DNA of 6,279 bases, from positions 1 to 6,279 of the forward strand of contig JBJFCE010000094.1 in the NCBI GenBank assembly GCA_051888775.1, written 5' to 3'. Shown here in pieces: positions 1 to 5,954 of this stretch (within the stretch, counting starts at the first letter, position 1; the number at the start of each line of letters is the position of its first letter). A program made the translations under genes and the position numbers. The notes under the pieces are model-generated. The model was given only the letters and a program-made list of their open reading frames with translations, was not told the origin of the DNA and searched no databases. This DNA is from JBJFCE01 sp051888775. Lineage in GTDB: Bacteria; Bacillota; Clostridia; Lachnospirales; Lachnospiraceae.

Positions 1-2
1 TT

Positions 3-77
3 TTACTACTAACAGGTAGTAACAACTTGCTAAATTCTGCTCTGATTTGCCACATCCCGTCATTTCAGAGCAAATCA
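3..77. other. short inverted repeats upstream of the phosphatase gene
   Basis: Positions 3-9 and 16-22 form a 7-bp inverted repeat with a 6-nt loop and no T-tract. Further on, 39-44 can pair with 66-71, or 43-50 can pair with 70-77; the two pairings overlap and exclude each other. I see no convincing promoter in 1-124. These could be operator or leader structures, or chance. Only a weak call. Confidence 0.25.
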
Positions 78-124
78 AAAAATACCCGAAATCCCTCGCA
101 AAACAGGGCATTTCCAGGCAAATT

Positions 125-130
125 AAGGAG
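125..130 (+). promoter_or_regulatory. Shine-Dalgarno site that sets the phosphatase start
   Basis: AAGGAG lies 10 nt before the ATG at 141 and only 1 nt before the in-frame ATG at 132. The first spacing can work and the second cannot, so translation should begin at 141. This also places the family-typical N-terminus directly at the start Met. Confidence 0.7.
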
Positions 131-140
131 AATGATAACA

Positions 141-608
141 ATGATAAAAGTACTATTCGTATGCCACGGCAACATCTGCCGTTCCCCCATGGCGGAATTC
201 CTCTGCAAAGACCTCGTGACCAAGCGCGGTCTCGCAGACCAATTTGAGATCGCGTCCGCAGCAACGAGTACAGAGGAAATTGGGAATCCGGTTCACCGCG
301 GCACGGTACGCAAGCTGGCAGAATACGGCATCTCCGCCAAAGGAAAGACAGCCAGACAGATGACCCGGGCAGACTACGCCCATTACGATTACCTGATTGG
401 CATGGATGACTGGAACATCCGCAATATGATGCGGATCCTTGGTGGGGACCCGGAGCAGAAGGTGCATAAGCTATTGGAATTTGCCGGTTCGGACCGTGAT
501 ATTGCAGATCCATGGTATACCGGCAATTTCGATGAGACGTATGACGATATCATGGAAGGATTGACGGCATTTTTGAATCAGATCATCAGAAGAAATCCGC
601 AGTTATAA
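141..608 (+). CDS. low-molecular-weight protein-tyrosine phosphatase
   Basis: This 155-aa cytoplasmic enzyme removes phosphate from phosphotyrosine; the length is typical of the family. The N-terminal P-loop reads VCHGNICRS, with nucleophile Cys8, family-typical Cys13 and phosphate-binding Arg14 (a C-x5-R motif). The general acid loop is DPWY at residues 123-126, with Asp123 the expected proton donor. The conserved segment YLIGMDDWNIRN spans about 84-95. All catalytic parts are present, so it should be active. An upstream extension of the frame to position 27 is unlikely because the Shine-Dalgarno site and the family N-terminus both point to 141. In Firmicutes such enzymes act in polysaccharide control or stress response, but nothing nearby fixes its substrate. 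No capsule or tyrosine-kinase gene is visible, and the gene ends at a terminator, so it may be the last gene of an operon or stand alone. Family assignment is secure; the role is unknown. Confidence 0.93.
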   Translation: MIKVLFVCHGNICRSPMAEFLCKDLVTKRGLADQFEIASAATSTEEIGNPVHRGTVRKLAEYGISAKGKTARQMTRADYAHYDYLIGMDDWNIRNMMRILGGDPEQKVHKLLEFAGSDRDIADPWYTGNFDETYDDIMEGLTAFLNQIIRRNPQL

Positions 609-630
609 ATATCATAAGATCATAATAATA

Positions 631-695
631 AAAAGCCCCTGAACAAATTGTATCACCAGGCATTGCCGTGTGGTTACAAAATGTCAGGGGCTTTT
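631..695. terminator. bidirectional intrinsic terminator between convergent genes
   Basis: A perfect 12-bp stem (631-642 with 684-695) has four A's at the left foot and four T's at the right, so it gives a U-tract on both transcripts. The long loop can pair further (648-652 with 675-679, and GGC 659-661 with GCC 665-667). It lies 22 nt after the phosphatase stop and 12 nt from the stop of the minus-strand gene, and should end both. Confidence 0.88.
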
Positions 696-707
696 AACGT
701 TCATGAA

Positions 708-1631
708 TTATCTTTGGTAACCGTTCATGCTGCGCTCATAAGCAGAGTAAGCTGTCATGATCTTTTTGCTGTATACGCATTTTAAAATCGTCATCAGAAT
801 GAGACATCCGATATACAAATATCCGAAGACCGTATATTGAATCATGAAAACGACTTCCTTTGTCTGTTTGTAGAGAAGCACCATCGGCAGCAGGATCAGG
901 ATTGTGTAAAACAGCCAGAAGATCCAGTTTATGATCAGAAAAGTATTCATCGTGCGTAGCTGTTTTGCGGGATGGCGGCGACGAAGAGAAGCCTTGCCCG
1001 CAATGATACAGCTGAAGATAAAGCTGAGCAGTGCCAGTGCCGTCATGAGGACGAAAAAGCTGGCAAGAGCGGAAAGAATCTGTTCCATATCGATATTTGT
1101 ATAGCGGTAATAAGAAATAATATCGTCTGCCTGTCCGGAGGCAAGACTATATATGAATGAGAATGCAATCAAGCACATGGGAAAGAAGCGCAATAATTCC
1201 AGATCCGAATTATAGTAAGTAAGGTCCGGATGATATTGGATCAGCCCGCAGTTACAGAAGATCGCGGTCAAAAAGCCCAGTACGATGACAAATGCCAACA
1301 GACCGGTATGGGGATTTTGGAATAGCGTGGAATCGCTGTTAAAGGAATATCCCGGCATCGGCTGTCCGTAGGGTTGCTGATAATAGCCCTGCTGTCCATA
1401 AGACTGATATGTATTCCGGTAAGAAGAATTCTGAGGCGTTGCATAAGAGGGTTGCACCTGAGAACCGGCTTGAGGCGATGTATAAGGCATCTGTTCCTGC
1501 GAACCGGTTGTTGGAGAAGCAGAACCCTGCCCTTGTAAATTCTGAGTGGAATAGTTGGAAAGAGAAGCACCGCAGGAAGAACAGAATGATGCGCCTTCCG
1601 GCAGTTCTTTTCCGCATGTCGGACAAAACAT
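708..1631 (-). CDS. zinc-ribbon membrane protein with Q/Y-rich linker, function unknown
   Basis: This 307-aa protein starts with a zinc ribbon: Cys3, Cys6, Cys17 and Cys20 (CPTC...CSSC), the short N-terminal zinc-ribbon type found on many Firmicutes membrane proteins. Residues about 25-100 form a nearly uncharged linker rich in Gln, Ser, Tyr, Gly and Pro. Five hydrophobic segments follow, near residues 109-131, 147-165, 185-211, 230-254 and 260-285, with a basic loop (KASLRRRHPAK) at 213-223. The start at 1631 is chosen because AAAGGAG on the minus strand (1639-1645) sits 7 nt upstream and the zinc ribbon begins right at the Met; the longer frame to 1673 would add 14 residues with no such support. 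The zinc ribbon is expected in the cytoplasm. It appears monocistronic, and hairpin copy 1 ends only 29 bases before its Shine-Dalgarno site. I do not recognise a specific function. Confidence 0.85.
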   Translation of the reverse strand: MFCPTCGKELPEGASFCSSCGASLSNYSTQNLQGQGSASPTTGSQEQMPYTSPQAGSQVQPSYATPQNSSYRNTYQSYGQQGYYQQPYGQPMPGYSFNSDSTLFQNPHTGLLAFVIVLGFLTAIFCNCGLIQYHPDLTYYNSDLELLRFFPMCLIAFSFIYSLASGQADDIISYYRYTNIDMEQILSALASFFVLMTALALLSFIFSCIIAGKASLRRRHPAKQLRTMNTFLIINWIFWLFYTILILLPMVLLYKQTKEVVFMIQYTVFGYLYIGCLILMTILKCVYSKKIMTAYSAYERSMNGYQR

Positions 1632-1638
1632 AGAAATA

Positions 1639-1645
1639 CTCCTTT
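1639..1645 (-). promoter_or_regulatory. Shine-Dalgarno site of the zinc-ribbon gene
   Basis: AAAGGAG on the minus strand, 7 nt before the ATG at 1631. It decides that start over the in-frame Met at 1673. Confidence 0.85.
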
Positions 1646-1674
1646 CAAAGATACAATTTTGTAGTGGTTGCAAA

Positions 1675-1849
1675 GCTCTGTCAGCAGATGGAACGGGTAT
1701 CCACAGCTCTGTCCGCTGCGGGTACTGTGAGGTCGTCGGTACTTAGGTGCCGTACTTTGGCACCTTATGTACCGTTACGGACGAAGTGTAGCGAAAGCGT
1801 GCCCGCAGCGGACAGAGCTGTGGATACCCGTTCCATCTGCTGACAGAGC
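1675..1849 (-). repeat. 175-bp hairpin element, copy 1
   Basis: Two perfect 48-bp inverted arms (1675-1722 and 1802-1849) enclose a 79-nt centre. The 89-nt core 1718-1806, read on the minus strand, matches copy 2 (5981-6069) at 83 of 89 positions with no gaps. The centre folds further: 1745-1751 pairs with 1759-1765, and 1737-1742 with 1769-1774. One side of the internal loop is long (about 1782-1801) and the other short. The octamer GCTCTGTC occurs twice in the arm, 31 nt apart. There is no T-tract, no convincing ORF and no clear target-site duplication. It fills much of the gap between the divergent zinc-ribbon and araC genes. It may be a non-autonomous mobile repeat or a structured RNA; I do not recognise a named family. 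Confidence 0.85.
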
Positions 1850-1886
1850 CTCGCAATCTCCTGATAAAATTTTTCTGAGCTTTTTT

Positions 1887-1899
1887 ACAGTATACAACA
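1887..1899 (+). promoter_or_regulatory. candidate operator half upstream of araC, shared with the galK promoter
   Basis: ACAG directly followed by TATACAACA. The same two blocks, 3 nt further apart, lie at 2924-2939 over the -35 box of galK. A site shared by the regulator gene and its neighbour target is what an AraC-type protein acting on both would need. The motif is short and AT-rich, so chance is possible. Confidence 0.3.
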
Positions 1900-1911
1900 A
1901 AATCCGCACAG

Positions 1912-1940
1912 TTGCATTATAAAAGTTTGCTTGGTAGAAT
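1912..1940 (+). promoter_or_regulatory. candidate araC promoter with extended -10
   Basis: TAGAAT at 1935-1940 matches five of six bases of the -10 consensus and is preceded by TGG (extended -10). TTGCAT at 1912-1917 is a weak -35 with 17-bp spacing. Transcription would begin near 1947, just upstream of the 13-bp repeats. Confidence 0.5.
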
Positions 1941-1967
1941 GAAAAAGTAAGAAACTTTGCCAACACG

Positions 1968-2019
1968 ATAACATGCAGAGATGATATGCAAAAATGATAT
2001 GCAGAAATAATATGCAGAG
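1968..2019 (+). repeat. four tandem 13-bp repeats in the araC leader
   Basis: Units start at 1968, 1981, 1994 and 2007 and fit the pattern ATRAYATGCARAR. The last unit contains most of the araC ribosome binding site (AGAGG at 2016-2020), 8 nt from the ATG at 2029. The array lies downstream of the predicted transcription start, so a protein bound there could block transcription or initiation of translation. Confidence 0.75.
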
Positions 2020-2028
2020 GAAAAACAG

Positions 2029-2916
2029 ATGGAAAAAGCATATAAGCTGGAATTTCAGAATGAAATGTCCGAAGAACTGACCTTAAACTGCTGCGGCTGT
2101 TCCAAAACGGAACCCCTGCACAGCTTCGGTCCGGCGGTAAAGCCGCATTATCTGATTCATTATGTGCTGCGCGGAAAAGGGAAGTTTGTTATGAACGGAA
2201 AAGAGTATCCGTTGGAAGAAGGATCGGGTTTTCTGATTGAGCCGGGAGAGCTTGCTTTTTATCAGGCGGATGCGCAGGAACCGTGGACCTATGTCTGGGT
2301 CGGATTCTCCGGAGCCAAAGCAGGAGACTATGTGCGGAGCATGGGGCTTTCTGCGGCCCATCCGGTTTTTGCGTCCGAGTACTCTGACGAATTGTATCAG
2401 ACGGTAAAGGATATGATGGAGCACAATACATACGGTCTGACCAACGATCTGCGCAGAAACGGTCTGCTCGGAATCTTTTTATCCATTATTGCAAGGACGG
2501 CATCGGTGCAGGGCAGGAGTGAGACGGACAAGGCAAATATCTATGTGAGCAGGGCGGTGGATTTTATCCGCAGTAATTATTGCAATCCGATTCGTGTCAC
2601 GGATGTGGCGGATTATGTCTGCATTAACAGAAGCTATCTGTATACGTTATTTAAAGAAAATCTGAACATGTCGCCGCAGCAGTTTTTAACAACCTTTCGT
2701 ATTGCAAAGGCGGTAGAACTGTTGCAGATGACGGAACTGCCGATCGAGAGTATTGCGATTTCCTGCGGCTACAGTGATCCGCTTGTTTTTACCAAGGCAT
2801 TCCGTCAGACCAAAGGGATATCTCCATCGGGGTATCGCAAGGAGACCCTGCAAAGCGGTATTCGACACAGGCAGAGCGACTTGGAGCAGATCGAATCGTT
2901 TTTAAATGAGAAATAA
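2029..2916 (+). CDS. AraC-family transcriptional regulator, likely of galKT
   Basis: This 295-aa cytoplasmic DNA-binding protein has the two-domain AraC layout. Residues about 20-95 form the cupin-like sensor (AraC_binding type): YLIHYVLRGKGKFVMNG at 41-57 is a typical beta-barrel segment, followed by a glycine- and acid-rich turn and WTYVWVGFSG at 86-95. Residues about 172-271 hold two helix-turn-helix units, the first around VTDVADYVCINRSYLYTLFK (190-209), the second around IESIAISCGYSDPLVFTKAF (239-258), ending in the family-typical SPSGYRK. Cys21, Cys22, Cys24 and His31 cluster ahead of the barrel. The start is supported by AGAGG 8 nt upstream. It sits 161 bases before galK on the same strand, so control of galKT in response to galactose or a galactoside is a reasonable inference, not shown. 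The ligand is unknown. Similar proteins regulate many sugar operons, so the symbol is left empty. Confidence 0.92.
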   Translation: MEKAYKLEFQNEMSEELTLNCCGCSKTEPLHSFGPAVKPHYLIHYVLRGKGKFVMNGKEYPLEEGSGFLIEPGELAFYQADAQEPWTYVWVGFSGAKAGDYVRSMGLSAAHPVFASEYSDELYQTVKDMMEHNTYGLTNDLRRNGLLGIFLSIIARTASVQGRSETDKANIYVSRAVDFIRSNYCNPIRVTDVADYVCINRSYLYTLFKENLNMSPQQFLTTFRIAKAVELLQMTELPIESIAISCGYSDPLVFTKAFRQTKGISPSGYRKETLQSGIRHRQSDLEQIESFLNEK

Positions 2917-2920
2917 CATT

Positions 2921-2949
2921 TTGACAGGTATATACAACACACGGATATT
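2921..2949 (+). promoter_or_regulatory. galKT promoter
   Basis: A perfect TTGACA -35 (2921-2926) lies 4 nt after the araC stop, with a 17-bp spacer to GATATT (2944-2949, four of six bases of the -10 consensus). It gives galKT its own transcript with a leader of about 120 nt. The -35 box overlaps the motif shared with the araC upstream region. Confidence 0.6.
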
Positions 2950-2977
2950 ACAAATATGTACCTTGCTGAGATATAGT

Positions 2978-3060
2978 AAGATTAAAAGAATCTTTCACAG
3001 ACGGTAAAAAATACCGGACAGATTCCAGCATCTGCGGCAGTAAGGAAAATGTCCGGACAG
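2978..3060 (+). promoter_or_regulatory. galK leader with small inverted repeats
   Basis: In the leader, 2978-2983 pairs with 2989-2994 (6 bp, 5-nt loop) and CCGGACA at 3014-3020 pairs with 3050-3056 (7 bp, 29-nt loop). CCGGACAG also occurs as a direct repeat at 3014-3021 and 3053-3060. This could be an operator pair or a leader fold. No U-tract follows, so it is not a terminator. Confidence 0.35.
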
Positions 3061-3077
3061 GATAAAAGGAGAAGGGT

Positions 3078-4256
3078 ATGAACGAAGCGGAAATCAAAAA
3101 GAATGTATTGGACAAATTCGGGGAATTATTCGGAAGCACGGAGGGGGCCAAGGTATATTTTGCACCGGGACGTGTCAATATGATCGGTGAACATACCGAC
3201 TATAACGGCGGACATGTATTTCCGTGTGCGCTGACGATCGGAACCTATGCTGCGGCAAAGAAAAGGCCGGACAGAAAGCTGAGACTGTTTTCCATCAATT
3301 TTGACAAGCTTGGCGTGATGGAATCGAGTATCGATGATTTAAAACCTGCCAAAGAAGCGGGCTGGACGAATTATCCCAAGGGCGTGATGTGGGCATTCGG
3401 GCTGCGCGGCATGGAAATGGACTGCGGGCTGGATATGGTACTGTACGGCAATATTCCCAACGGCTCCGGTCTTTCTTCCTCCGCATCATTGGAGGTGCTG
3501 ACCGGCTATCTGCTCAGGGATCTGTACGGCTTTGATGTGAGCAATACGGATCTGGCGCTGATCGGTCAGTATTCCGAAAATAATTTTAACGGCTGCAACT
3601 GCGGGATCATGGATCAGTTTGCATCTGCGATGGGGAAAAAAGACCATGCGATTTTCTTAAACACGGCGGATCTTTCCTATGAGTACGCGCCGCTTGTACT
3701 GGACGGTGCAAAGATCATCGTCACGAACTCCAATGTAAAGCACAGTCTGGTGGACTCTAAGTACAATGAGCGCCGAAGCGAGTGTGAAAAGGCGCTGGAG
3801 GAATTGCAGACGGTGATCGGGATCAACGGACTGGGAGATCTGACTGAGGAGCAGTTCGAGCTGTATAAAGCAGCTATCAAGGATGAAGTGTGTGTAAAAC
3901 GTGCAAAGCATGCGGTATACGAGAATCAAAGAACGGTTCGTGCCGTAGAAGCGCTGAAGCAGAATGATGTTGCACTGTTCGGACAGCTGATGAATGCCTC
4001 CCATGTATCCCTGCGAGACGATTACGAGGTGTCCTGCGAGGAGATCGATGTGCTGGTAGAGGAAGCATGGAAGATTGACGGTGTCATCGGTTCCAGAATC
4101 ACCGGAGGCGGCTTCGGCGGCTGTACGGTCAGCATCGTAAAGAATGAGGCAGTCGACGAATTCAAAGAAAAAGTGGGCGCTGCCTATATGGAACGTGTCG
4201 GTAAAAAAGCGGACTTCTATGTGGTTGAGATCGGCGACGGTCCCAGAACTTTATAA
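3078..4256 (+). CDS. galK: galactokinase
   Basis: GalK uses ATP to phosphorylate alpha-D-galactose at C1, the first committed step of the Leloir pathway, in the cytoplasm. The 392-aa protein has the normal family length and all signatures in order. GRVNMIGEHTDYNGG at 31-45 is the galactokinase signature, with catalytic Arg32 and sugar-contacting Glu38, His39 and Asp41. GNIPNGSGLSSSASLEV at 124-140 is the GHMP-kinase ATP-binding loop. CGIMDQ at 175-180 carries the catalytic Asp179. GSRITGGGFGGCTVSIV at 338-354 is GHMP motif III. AAAGGAG at 3065-3071, 6 nt before the ATG, fixes the start. galT follows after a 35-nt gap and almost surely shares the transcript. Nothing suggests loss of activity. 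Confidence 0.98.
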   Translation: MNEAEIKKNVLDKFGELFGSTEGAKVYFAPGRVNMIGEHTDYNGGHVFPCALTIGTYAAAKKRPDRKLRLFSINFDKLGVMESSIDDLKPAKEAGWTNYPKGVMWAFGLRGMEMDCGLDMVLYGNIPNGSGLSSSASLEVLTGYLLRDLYGFDVSNTDLALIGQYSENNFNGCNCGIMDQFASAMGKKDHAIFLNTADLSYEYAPLVLDGAKIIVTNSNVKHSLVDSKYNERRSECEKALEELQTVIGINGLGDLTEEQFELYKAAIKDEVCVKRAKHAVYENQRTVRAVEALKQNDVALFGQLMNASHVSLRDDYEVSCEEIDVLVEEAWKIDGVIGSRITGGGFGGCTVSIVKNEAVDEFKEKVGAAYMERVGKKADFYVVEIGDGPRTL

Positions 4257-4276
4257 GAAGATCGATTTATGTGGGT

Positions 4277-4282
4277 GAGGAG
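4277..4282 (+). promoter_or_regulatory. Shine-Dalgarno site that sets the galT start
   Basis: GAGGAG lies 9 nt before the ATG at 4292. An in-frame GTG at 4271 would start upstream of this site and has no site of its own at proper spacing. The family N-terminus (MSIQDNIKKLVAYGL) also begins at 4292. Confidence 0.8.
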
Positions 4283-4291
4283 AACTATCGT

Positions 4292-5869
4292 ATGTCAATT
4301 CAGGACAATATCAAAAAGCTGGTCGCTTACGGGCTGGCAACCGGATTGATCGAACCGGAGGATAAGATCTATACGACCAACCGTCTGTTGGAATTATTTG
4401 AACTGGACGAGCTGGAGGATGACGGATGCGGAGACGGTGGACATAAGGACGGCGAATGTGAAGACAGCGGATGCAAAGAAGACAGATGTGAAGGTAAAAA
4501 CTGTGCGAGCGACTCTATTGTAGCCGGGTTGGAATCCATTCTTTCCGAAATGTTGGATTATGCTTATGCACATGGACTGATGAAGGAAAACAGCATTGTA
4601 TACCGAGATCTGTTTGATACCAAGATCATGAGCATGCTGGTGCCGAGACCTTCCGAGGTGATCCGCAGATTTGAAGAACTGAAAGCAGAGGACCCGAAAA
4701 AAGCAACGGACTATTTTTACAAGTTCAGTCAGGATACGGATTATATCCGCCGCTATCGGATCGCAAAGGATCGTAAATGGATCGCGCCGACTGAGTACGG
4801 CGATCTGGACATTACGATCAATCTGTCCAAGCCGGAGAAGGACCCCAAAGCGATCGCGGCAGCCAAGCTCGCCAAGCAGAGCGGCTATCCGAAGTGCCTG
4901 CTTTGCGTGGAAAATGAGGGCTATGCGGGACGTATCAATCATCCGGCAAGACAGAACCACCGTATCATCCCGGTCGCCATCAACGGCAGCAGGTGGGGCT
5001 TCCAGTATTCGCCGTATGTATATTATAACGAACATTGCATCGTATTTAATTCCGAGCATGTGCCGATGAAGATCGAGCATGCGACATTTTGCAAGATGTT
5101 TGATTTTGTAAAGCAGTTTCCTCATTACATTGTCGGCTCGAATGCCGATCTGCCGATTGTCGGCGGTTCTATTTTAAGCCATGATCATTTTCAGGGCGGC
5201 AATTATGAGTTTGCGATGGCGAAGGCACCGGTAGAAAGAACGTTCCGCGTTTCGGGATTTGAGGATGTTGAAGCGGGAATCGTAAAGTGGCCGATGTCTG
5301 TGATCCGGCTGAAAGCTGCGGACACTGACAGGCTGATCGCGCTTGCCGATCATATTCTCGAAAAGTGGCGCGGCTATACGGATGAGGCAGCCTTTATCTA
5401 TGCCGAAACAGATGGGGAGCCGCACAATACGATTACGCCGATTGCGCGAAAACGCGGGACCTGTTATGAACTGGATCTGGTGCTTCGCAATAACATCACG
5501 ACCAAGGAGCATCCGCTCGGGGTATATCATCCGCACGCAGAGTTGCATCATATCAAAAAAGAAAATATCGGACTGATCGAGGTCATGGGACTTGCGATCC
5601 TGCCGTCCAGACTTGTGTCCGAGCTGGATCAGCTGGCAGATGCAATCGTGAACGGCAAGGATATCCGTGCCAATGAGGCGATTGAAAAGCATGCCGACTG
5701 GGTGGATGAATTTAAAGGAAAATATGAAAAGATTGATGACACGAATGTCATGAAAATATTGCAGGATGAAGTGGGTCTGGTATTTTCCAAGGTGTTGGAG
5801 CATGCGGGCGTCTATAAACGCGATGAAAAAGGGCAGGCAGCATTTGACCGCTTTACGGCAATTTTATAA
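4292..5869 (+). CDS. galT: UDP-glucose--hexose-1-phosphate uridylyltransferase, class II
   Basis: GalT transfers UMP from UDP-glucose to galactose-1-phosphate, giving UDP-galactose and glucose-1-phosphate: the second Leloir step after GalK. The protein is 525 aa, somewhat longer than the roughly 490-500 aa usual for the Firmicutes (class II) type. The class II signature DLPIVGGSILSHDHFQGG is intact at 286-303, with the H-x-H pair His297 and His299 at the expected active site. NHPARQNHRIIP (216-227) and the His-rich YHPHAELHHIKKENIG (412-427) are also family-typical. The extra length comes in part from an acidic, Cys-rich insertion around residues 40-74 (4409-4513), where Cys46, His51, Cys56, Cys61, Cys66 and Cys71 fall exactly five residues apart. 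The N-terminal helices on both sides of it are normal, so the enzyme is probably functional. It is the last gene of the galKT unit, followed by a terminator 11 bases on. The large reading frames on the opposite strand are shadows. Confidence 0.97.
   Translation: MSIQDNIKKLVAYGLATGLIEPEDKIYTTNRLLELFELDELEDDGCGDGGHKDGECEDSGCKEDRCEGKNCASDSIVAGLESILSEMLDYAYAHGLMKENSIVYRDLFDTKIMSMLVPRPSEVIRRFEELKAEDPKKATDYFYKFSQDTDYIRRYRIAKDRKWIAPTEYGDLDITINLSKPEKDPKAIAAAKLAKQSGYPKCLLCVENEGYAGRINHPARQNHRIIPVAINGSRWGFQYSPYVYYNEHCIVFNSEHVPMKIEHATFCKMFDFVKQFPHYIVGSNADLPIVGGSILSHDHFQGGNYEFAMAKAPVERTFRVSGFEDVEAGIVKWPMSVIRLKAADTDRLIALADHILEKWRGYTDEAAFIYAETDGEPHNTITPIARKRGTCYELDLVLRNNITTKEHPLGVYHPHAELHHIKKENIGLIEVMGLAILPSRLVSELDQLADAIVNGKDIRANEAIEKHADWVDEFKGKYEKIDDTNVMKILQDEVGLVFSKVLEHAGVYKRDEKGQAAFDRFTAIL
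4427..4504 (+). repeat. degenerate 15-bp tandem repeats within galT
   Basis: Five 15-bp units start at 4427, 4442, 4457, 4472 and 4487, with a sixth Cys codon at 4502. Each unit starts with a TGC/TGT codon (CAT in unit 2) followed by mostly Gly, Asp, Glu and Lys codons. The frame is kept throughout. Units have diverged, so this is not a very recent slippage product. Confidence 0.75.
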
Positions 5870-5880
5870 GAGGAATGATA

Positions 5881-5927
5881 AAATCGGAGATGCTTTTGCG
5901 TAATATGCGGGAGGTCTCCGATTTTTT
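5881..5927 (+). terminator. intrinsic terminator of galKT
   Basis: A 10-bp stem (5881-5890 with 5915-5924) encloses a 24-nt loop and ends in six T's (5922-5927). It begins 11 nt after the galT stop, so hairpin copy 2 further on should not be part of the gal transcript. Confidence 0.9.
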
Positions 5928-5954
5928 GTTTGCGGAATTTTGTCGGTAGGATGG

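Noticed and set aside
1675..1849. Hairpin copy 1 as an intrinsic terminator
   Set aside because: The stem is long but no T-tract follows on either strand. The same is true of copy 2, which already has a normal terminator just upstream of it.
1675..1849. Hairpin copy 1 as an invertible promoter switch (inverted repeats around a small segment)
   Set aside because: The central 79 nt is itself largely a hairpin with no promoter-like sequence, and no recombinase gene is in the window.
1968..2019. CRISPR array
   Set aside because: Units are 13 bp and directly adjacent with no spacers; no cas genes are present.
1555..2041. Small frames on both strands sharing the peptide ALSADGTGIHSSVRCG
   Set aside because: The shared peptide exists only because the perfect inverted arms of hairpin copy 1 read the same on both strands. 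The frames have no ribosome sites or family features.
4271..4291. GTG start for galT at 4271
   Set aside because: The Shine-Dalgarno site GAGGAG at 4277-4282 would lie inside the coding region, and the family N-terminus starts at the ATG at 4292.
4394..5125. Open frame of 243 codons on the minus strand
   Set aside because: It lies wholly inside galT, antisense to it, has no family-like motif, and galT is unmistakable. The same holds for the 209-codon minus frame at 5174-5803.
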